From NCBI GenBank assembly GCA_032158125.1, contig JASKOT010000028.1, positions 1 through 64,000 on the forward strand: a DNA stretch of 64,000 nucleotides. Reading direction: 5' to 3'. This document shows positions 58,078 to 64,000 of this stretch, piece by piece. The translations under genes were made by a program, and so were the position numbers. Every line of letters starts with the position of its first letter. Positions within the stretch are counted from its first letter, which is position 1. The notes beneath the pieces are model-generated. The model was not told where the DNA came from, searched no databases, and was given only the letters and a program-made list of their open reading frames with translations. Source of the stretch: Papiliotrema nemorosa. Its lineage: Eukaryota > Basidiomycota > Tremellomycetes > Tremellales > Rhynchogastremaceae.

Positions 58078-61000
58078 TAAACCCTTCGAGCGGTAATGGC
58101 AGCCAGCTCAATCTTCTTCAACATTGACCGCAGGTTCTTCCCTCCCTTCTGACAATTTTCCTCTAGCCACCCTTCAAACTTCCCCTGGATCTCCGCTATC
58201 TCATCTGTGATCGGCAACTTCCCTTCAGATACCAATGTCGGGTTGAGCAGTGTATCGAACAGAGGGTTCCATAGATCAGCTTGCCAATACTGCCAATCAG
58301 CTCTACTGTATAGTATTCAGTTACATGACATACCCTTTTGAGCGGCTGATCGATCTTGTATCGAACAGGATCTGTCCCCGGCACTGGTTCCGTAGCGATG
58401 TACTTGCCAAACAACATGCAATAGCAGATGCTTGCCAGACCCGAGTAATCGGTTTGGTAAGACCATGGTCGACCTTCTCTCATCTCCACACAATCCCTCT
58501 CGTCGACTTTCCAATCCGCCACGAACATCTGTCCGCCGCCATTATTGGGGAAGAGCGACAGGTCGATCCCACGCCCAAAGTCGATCAACGTGACACCTTT
58601 CGAAGACCATCCATTCTCCCCGGTCCGAGTGTATTGCGGTGACCAAGCAGAGTTGGGCAGATCTTCCAGCCGTACCATGCAATTGTCGATCTTGAGATCG
58701 CCATGGATAAAGTTTGCCCTGTGAAGTCCCTCAACAATGCGAAGAAGCTCTATGGTGAAGAACACTGCGACAAGCTCTTCCACAGAGGATAAAGCGCCCG
58801 CAACGGCCGGCGCGATTCCCATAGACGTGGCTTTGTTGACCACATCGAGTAGAGTTCCCTGGTTCGAGTAGTCGAGCAAAAGATAAGACTCATCTTGAAA
58901 GGCGTACATCTCTCTCGAACGCACGATAGAGGAGACGAGGCGAGCGTCGAGTCGTTGGTGGATCCTGTCCAGGACTACAGCTTCCCAGATACTCGCCGGT
59001 TTCTCAACCTTGATAGCGACCATGCATTTGTCCTGAGCATCCTCATCCTCTTCATCATCGCTATCGGCGTCGTCCAAAACTTGACGAGCAGCGACATCGA
59101 CACCCAGGAACACTGCACCGTATCCGCCTTCTCCAATCTTTTCCCTCACTTCAAATTCCTTGCCAGCCAAATCAAGCGAGAATCCCGGCTCGGGTGCGAT
59201 TGACATTCTTGTTGCTGCACTGCTTCTCCTCGGCTTGCTCGCAGTGTGTTTATGCAGGGCGGCCAGTCGGTCCATTGCACGATGTCGACAATCGATGAAT
59301 CCAGGAAGAGCCGACAGGGGTGGCTCGATGGTCGATAAGAGTTCTGACACAATCTCATCGTCAAGTGGATTGCACGGGTTGGGAAGACCTCCTAGACCAT
59401 GTAATGCGGTCACAAAAGCCGCAGTATTAGTCTCACCTGCATCAGATGCCTCGTTTTGAGCAGAGTGTCTAGTGTCGTTGTCGTCAGGCATCGATATCGA
59501 GCCTCCAGCCAGGGCGGACGTGGAGTGAATGGTGAACCCCTTGGTCAATTCAAACTCCGAACCGACGAAGCCTGAGCGCTGCGCCGGACTATCGAAAGCT
59601 GACGAATCCAGACTCGGACGCGTGGATCGCATAGATGGAGAAGGTTGGGACCTCTCGTCCTCCTCCACGACGGCACTGAGGACATTGGCGGTGCTGATGG
59701 GTTGAGAAGTGACAAAGGCAGCGTCGGCCTCTTCAGCAGTGTCGGCAACGGTACTAGCGGTACTAATACGTCTGGAAGAACCTATTTGTGACGACCGTAG
59801 AGCTGACATCATGTGCGTGTATTCGCATGTCCGCTCGGCGATCGGAGTCATGATGTGGACGTTTGCTCGCGCATGGAAGGGTTGTTCGAGCGCTTCTTCG
59901 TCGTCCGGCTCGAAATTCGGCATGTCAGGCTCTGCAAACGAGGTTCCGTGGACTTGCTCCACAGCTTCGTCACCTTCCTCCTCTTCCTCTGCAAAGCTAC
60001 CCATCAGACGACGAGGCGGGATGCGATTCTTGACAGCAGGCGTTGCAAAGATGTTGGGTCGACCGAGAGGTTGTCGACTCGCAGACGCCGTCTGCTGGTC
60101 CTCTGGGTCTCGTGCGATGCTCTCACTCTCCTCCTCCACAAAGTTCGGTCTTGATTGGGCGTCAGTTGCCATTTCCGAAGGTGAGCTATTCTCGGCAAAG
60201 ATGTTGAATGCTGCCGTCGATCGGACCGGAATAGCATCCTCCTCCTCAAGCTTACCGGGACTTTGCTCATCTTCTGGCTCCTCTGGTATCGCATCCTGGA
60301 AGATGGGTCTTTCGGGCACTTTCTCCGCGAGGACTGGCGTGGCGAAGATATTTGACCTCGGCTTGATGGAAGGTGTCGACTCCACCCCACCGTGATCTTC
60401 CGTAAAGATCTCGAAAGCTCGAGGTTTCGACGAGCTGGCTAAGGGGGTTCGAAGAGCCAGTGGAGTCTTGGCTGGAGTCTCGCTGAAAACGTTGAACTTC
60501 TTCGAGGCAGATGGTGGGACGTTGGCATTCTCATCCGCGAATATTGCCGGAACTCCTGGTCTAACGAAACCTTGAGCAGGACTAGGTGTTGGCGGGACCA
60601 TCCCTGCTACAGGACGCATCATGCCAGATTGCGGTGCTAGCGGGGTTGGTTCAGCGACAGCGACCGGTCCTTCGTCTCCGGAAGAGCCCGAATCCTCGTC
60701 ACTATCACTGTCCGAGTCGGGAATCTTGCTTCCGTGAATGGTTTGATCAAACATCATGGCAACTTCCTCGTTGGCTAGCTTCGTGTTGACAGTAGGCGAT
60801 GGCAGCTTCTTCACCTTGACCTCTTTCTTTGGCGTCGACGCTGAATATCAAACAAGGTCTCGGGTCGAGCAGTAGAGACGACTCACATCCTGGTGCATGC
60901 CATGATCGCTCCCAGTCTTTGACCTCGCCTTTCCATTCACGGCCTAAAAGTCCACGCTCCCGAGCTCGAACCTCCTCAAAGCTCCATTCCTCTCCATTCT

Positions 61001-62424
61001 TGAACACCTTGTCCCACACAAACATCCTCTTTTGGGTTTTGCCCTTCTCGTTCAAAACTTCTGGGCCGTCACTCGGGCACACCCACGGCTCGAACGCGCT
61101 CTTGTGTGATGATTTCGGTCGTGGAGCTCTGCGTGACACTGGAGCTACTGGCAAAGAGGGTACCGAGGAGGAAACTTGCGACGTGTCAAAGTTTCGAAGG
61201 GGGTCATATTTCAGCATTTCTGCTTCGGACATGGGGATGGTGCGTATGCGGGAGAAGACTTCTTCAGATGCTGGCCGAACAGCGTCATTCTCGACCTGCC
61301 ATGTCAGCGTTGGTACCTCGGTGTATAAAGCACTCACAGCATCTTTGAATATCTCCATCTTTGGTGTTCGAGGGGCGATACGTTTCTGAGGAAGCGTCTC
61401 GCCCTTCCAGGGGGTTGCTTCGACGACATTCTCTTTTCTCCTCCCTTCCCTCGTTCCGAAATCTGCCCACTCTGCAGCAGCGACATCCTCTGTTTTCCCA
61501 TCCGCATCGGAAAAGATCTCCATCTTTGCAGCATTTGGTGCTCTCGACGAGGATGCTGCGGCGGACGGTGCCGCCGTCGCACCTGAAATGGAAGAAGGTC
61601 CGCCCACTTGACCGAGGACCGAGCGACCCGCTGGTCGAGGCGGCGCCACGACAGGCTCGTCGTCGGGAACAACACCAGATGGGGGCGCCATGATCCTAGC
61701 GAGGAACGCTTGATGTCGGGATTTCAGACGTTCTAAAGGTGCAGCCTTCCGAGCGATACCTAATCGGTAAATGTCATCCGCCTTTTTCTTCCTACGAGTT
61801 TAGCTAAAATCGGTTCCTTCGCCATATGATACTCACCTTTTGATAGCCTCGGCCGAAGCTGCCCACTCTTCGTAGAATTCAGCATGATTGGTACCGACAT
61901 CTTTGGACTCCAGCATTGCCCAAATCTCCTCTTTTCGCTCGACGTGACGAGAGTACATGGTCCATAGTTTCAAGTGCCGGATGTCTTGCTTATACCTGGC
62001 GTCGTTGGAGAATCGACGGACTGTACTCTCCAGTAAGGGTAGGATGTGCGAAGCGGAAGATGGATGGTGCTGAACTGTGAATGTGATATATCTAGCATGA
62101 TCAGTCATCTCAACGAATAGCTTAGGAGGAGCTGTACCTGTGATAGACGTCCAGTATATCCGTATACCCCTCCAGCATGTCCTCACCAGCACTATCTCTC
62201 CTCTCTGATTCTTCGATATCCCGGCGATGTTGATCATGGCCATCCTGTAGCACTTTCTCCGCTTCAGACTTGTCGAACAGACTGGACAAGGTCGCCGCGG
62301 AGCGACCTCCCGCCAATGGTCGTATGTTCTCCTTATGCGACTCGATCAGAGTAAAGTCTGTAGTAGGTGTTGGGGCTTCCATCGCTGCTCTGTGTCGCCC
62401 AGCAGGCGTCGCGAAGCCCTCCAT
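58078..62424 (-). CDS. BUB1: Spindle-checkpoint kinase Bub1 with Mad3 features (MadBub)
   Basis: Mitotic checkpoint kinase of kinetochores. It starts MEGFATPAGRHRAAMEAPTP (an in-frame upstream Met exists). N-terminal KEN box in SHKENIRPL, then a Mad3/Bub1-type TPR domain (HPSSASHILPLLESTVRRFS, YKQDIRHLKLWTMYSRHVER). A second KEN box lies in GRRKENVVEATP, then NEEVAMMFDQTIHG (Bub1/Mad3 CD1-type motif). The middle carries repeated MEIF/FNVF/FEIF/FNIF plus acidic-residue motifs (ABBA-like). The C-terminal kinase has KIGEGGYGAVFLG, MVAIKVEKP, HRANFIHGDLKIDNCMV and VTLIDFGRGIDLS (Bub1-type DFG-R). It ends AELAAIT-like helix ...LAAITARRV after an intron following QPLKR. About 1,300 residues. Two KEN boxes with an intact kinase indicate the undivided ancestral form, as known for Cryptococcus. 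Confidence 0.94.
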
Positions 62425-62735
62425 GACGCTGATACTCTTGATGTTTTGAAAGAAATCAGTCACCAGTCGATTGTTTGTGTTTGGCTCGACGCGCTCGAGG
62501 CATGACGTGGCGGACAAGGGTGTTGCCACCCATGTGGCTTATCAATCCCATTTGAGATTTCAGGCTGAATTGGGTGATTTTGCCACTCGACCCAATTCTT
62601 CCTTGGGCGTGTGATCAACCCCCATCCATCCTCCCAAGCCAGACTCGACACCTTGCTTCAACACACCTCGTCGACGACCACAGTCACACTTCAACCAGCC
62701 TGGCAGCACATAAACCAGCAGGATTTGAGCCCATT
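62425..62735. promoter_or_regulatory. Divergent promoter BUB1/antizyme
   Basis: 311 bp between two outward-facing starts. It carries GTTGCCACCC (62522-62531) and ATTTTGCCACT (62577-62587), both close to the TTTGCCACC element found in other promoters here. No TATA box seen. Confidence 0.5.
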
Positions 62736-63938
62736 ATGAACTCTAGCTCGAGACAGATGACCAAGTCCAACAGGAATCTACGCCCCGCGTGAGTCATACC
62801 CGGGCTCCATCTCATGTCCGGGCATGTCGGCTGATGGTCTAGCGGTGCCCTGGGAAGCATCGGTACAGGGGCAGACTCACTCCCTCTCTTATTCAACCCG
62901 AACTACAACCACGACGAGCAGAGCTCGAATCCACCTCTGGCTATCGCTCGAGTCGGAGGTCAAGGTGGCTCAGTCTTCGTTTACGCGGATGGACCTCTCG
63001 TGGTGGGCTCCCAAGGAGGTTGCACTTCCTTTGCTGGCGGTGGCAGGCAGTGGTTTTGACGAAGGCAGGAGGAGAACGCCCGTCGTAAGTTGCCGTCGGA
63101 GCAGGCTAGTTGAGGACAAGCGCTGATGAATCTGTAGGACATTGTCGGCGGGTCGCCAAGGAGAGTGAGAGAGTCCTTGACGTCCTACCTGTTCCCCACC
63201 TCTCAAACAACCGCACATCAGAACAGTGGGACGATGTCGGGGTATATATCAAATACCACAAACCTTTTGACCCCTCCATCCTCCTTCACCCACAACTCCC
63301 ACGCGCAGCCCATCCCATCAGTCTCTCAAGAGCTGGATCTATCGCATTCTCTCCCTTTATCACCCGCCGCATCTGACGATTCACTTGAGAATCGTCTACC
63401 TTCAGCTGCAAGGGATTCGACGACTCTAGAGGAAGCAATACCTCTCATCGCTGCGCTTTTCCCTTATTATTCGTCTCATCTGGCTAGATCATCGACAGTT
63501 CTGGAGATCGTCACACCCCCTGATCACGTTTTAACGGGCTTCATATGCGATTTGCCGACCGGAAGGACTGTTTATGTGCACCTGCCTCCCCCGCACATCT
63601 CGTCGCATCGGCCGGAAGCTTTAGGCGGCAACTTCTCAGAGGTCCTGCGACCACATGATCCATCGAAGAGCCCTTCACGTCAGGCAAATTCGCCTTTGGA
63701 CGGCATGGACATACGAGAATCTTTGACAGCCCTGCTTGATCTGGCGTCGGAGTCATTGAATGCGAAAGCGCTGGTGCTGGCTTTGGATAAGAATGATAGG
63801 GAAAGGGAAGGATTGGACGAGTTGCTGCATTCGCTCATGTATGCTGGAGGTCAGGTTTTGCCGCCTGGCCAGGGCGCACTGGACGGTGGGTGGGAGTGGG
63901 ATCCCACAAAGTGGGTGTTGGTAGGTTTGGAGTTGTAA
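62736..63938 (+). CDS. OAZ1: Ornithine decarboxylase antizyme, expressed by +1 frameshift
   Basis: Antizyme binds ornithine decarboxylase, sends it to the proteasome and limits polyamine uptake. ORF1: exon 62736-62788 (MNSSSRQMTKSNRNLRPA) and 62843 onward (ALGSIGTGADSLPLLFNPNY ... PLVVGSQGGCTSFAGGGRQW) ends at TTT-TGA (63054-63059). Skipping the T of TGA continues with GAC in the +1 frame (DEGRRRTPV). An intron at 63085-63137 joins that to DIVGGSPRRVRESLTSYLFP and 257 further open codons. The C-terminal half has antizyme signatures: VLTGFICDLPTGRTVYVHLP, RESLTALLDLASESLNAKAL, VLALDKNDREREGLDELLHS, LMYAGGQVLPPGQG and WVLVGLEL. The full product is about 364 residues, longer than animal antizymes because of a Ser/Pro-rich insert. 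Without the shift ORF1 is an 89-residue dead end. Confidence 0.92.
63051..63060 (+). promoter_or_regulatory. +1 programmed frameshift site (UGG UUU UGA C)
   Basis: Zero-frame codons TGG TTT TGA meet the +1 frame GAC. This has the layout of known antizyme recoding sites, where a slow UGA stop lets the ribosome slip forward one base; high polyamines raise the efficiency. The zero frame upstream and +1 frame downstream each make antizyme-like protein, and no intron that would restore the frame is visible here. Confidence 0.85.
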
Positions 63939-64000
63939 TATTTGTTACCAGCATTCTCAGTTGTAAGATATGATAACGACGCTTAATGTACCTTAGACAC

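Noticed and set aside
63051..63137. An intron removing the antizyme TGA
   Set aside because: No suitable donor before and acceptor after the TGA restores antizyme sequence in frame; the +1 shift explains the frames directly and is universal in this family.

Overview
The window looks like nuclear DNA of a basidiomycete yeast or filamentous fungus, most likely a tremellomycete (Cryptococcus/Kwoniella-like). The evidence is dense gene packing, many short introns (about 45-60 nt, GT-AG with CTGAC/CTRAY branch points), a cell-wall alpha-1,3-glucan synthase of the Cryptococcus Ags1 type, and a single Bub1-type checkpoint kinase that also carries Mad3-like KEN boxes. I see no transposon, CRISPR array, rRNA or tRNA gene. 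All names rest on reading motifs and splice junctions by eye; no database search was run.

Layout. 1-5 kb: a small unknown gene, a spliced unknown gene ending in a CaaX-like tail (minus), an aldo/keto reductase (minus) and a secreted cysteine-rich tandem-repeat protein (minus). 6.3-9.7 kb: a phytanoyl-CoA-dioxygenase-like gene followed by a UDP-glycosyltransferase, both plus. 9.8-14.9 kb (minus): a mitochondrial-type malic enzyme and an RCC1-repeat protein fused to a PHD finger. 15.2-16.6 kb: a short-chain dehydrogenase ending in -AKL. 17.3-25.3 kb: the giant AGS1. 25.9-30.1 kb: MED13. 30.5-32.9 kb (minus): a gamma-glutamyltransferase. 33.4-34.3 kb: RPS23 (uS12). 34.8-37.6 kb (minus): PEX5. 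38.2-41.4 kb (minus): WEE1. 42.3-43.5 kb (minus) and 45.5-47.3 kb (plus): two unknown proteins around a 2-kb gene-free gap. 47.5-50.4 kb (minus): PWP2. 50.7-52.6 kb: a coiled-coil protein. 52.7-53.4 kb (minus): a PIG-X-like ER mannosyltransferase subunit. 53.7-57.0 kb: SET2. 58.1-62.4 kb (minus): BUB1/MadBub. 62.7-63.9 kb: ornithine decarboxylase antizyme, which can only be made whole by a +1 ribosomal frameshift.

Most genes are conserved housekeeping functions: cell cycle (WEE1, BUB1), chromatin and transcription (SET2, MED13, RCC1-PHD), ribosome (RPS23, PWP2), peroxisome (PEX5, perhaps the -AKL dehydrogenase), cell wall and GPI anchor (AGS1, PIG-X), and polyamine control (antizyme). The accessory, lineage-specific part is the first 10 kb. 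The most unusual items are the antizyme frameshift site, the six-repeat secreted cysteine protein whose first repeat is split by an intron, an array of ABBA-like motifs in the MadBub kinase, a PWP2 terminal intron whose retention would create a -SKL peroxisomal signal, and a GGTGGCAAAT element that recurs in promoters.
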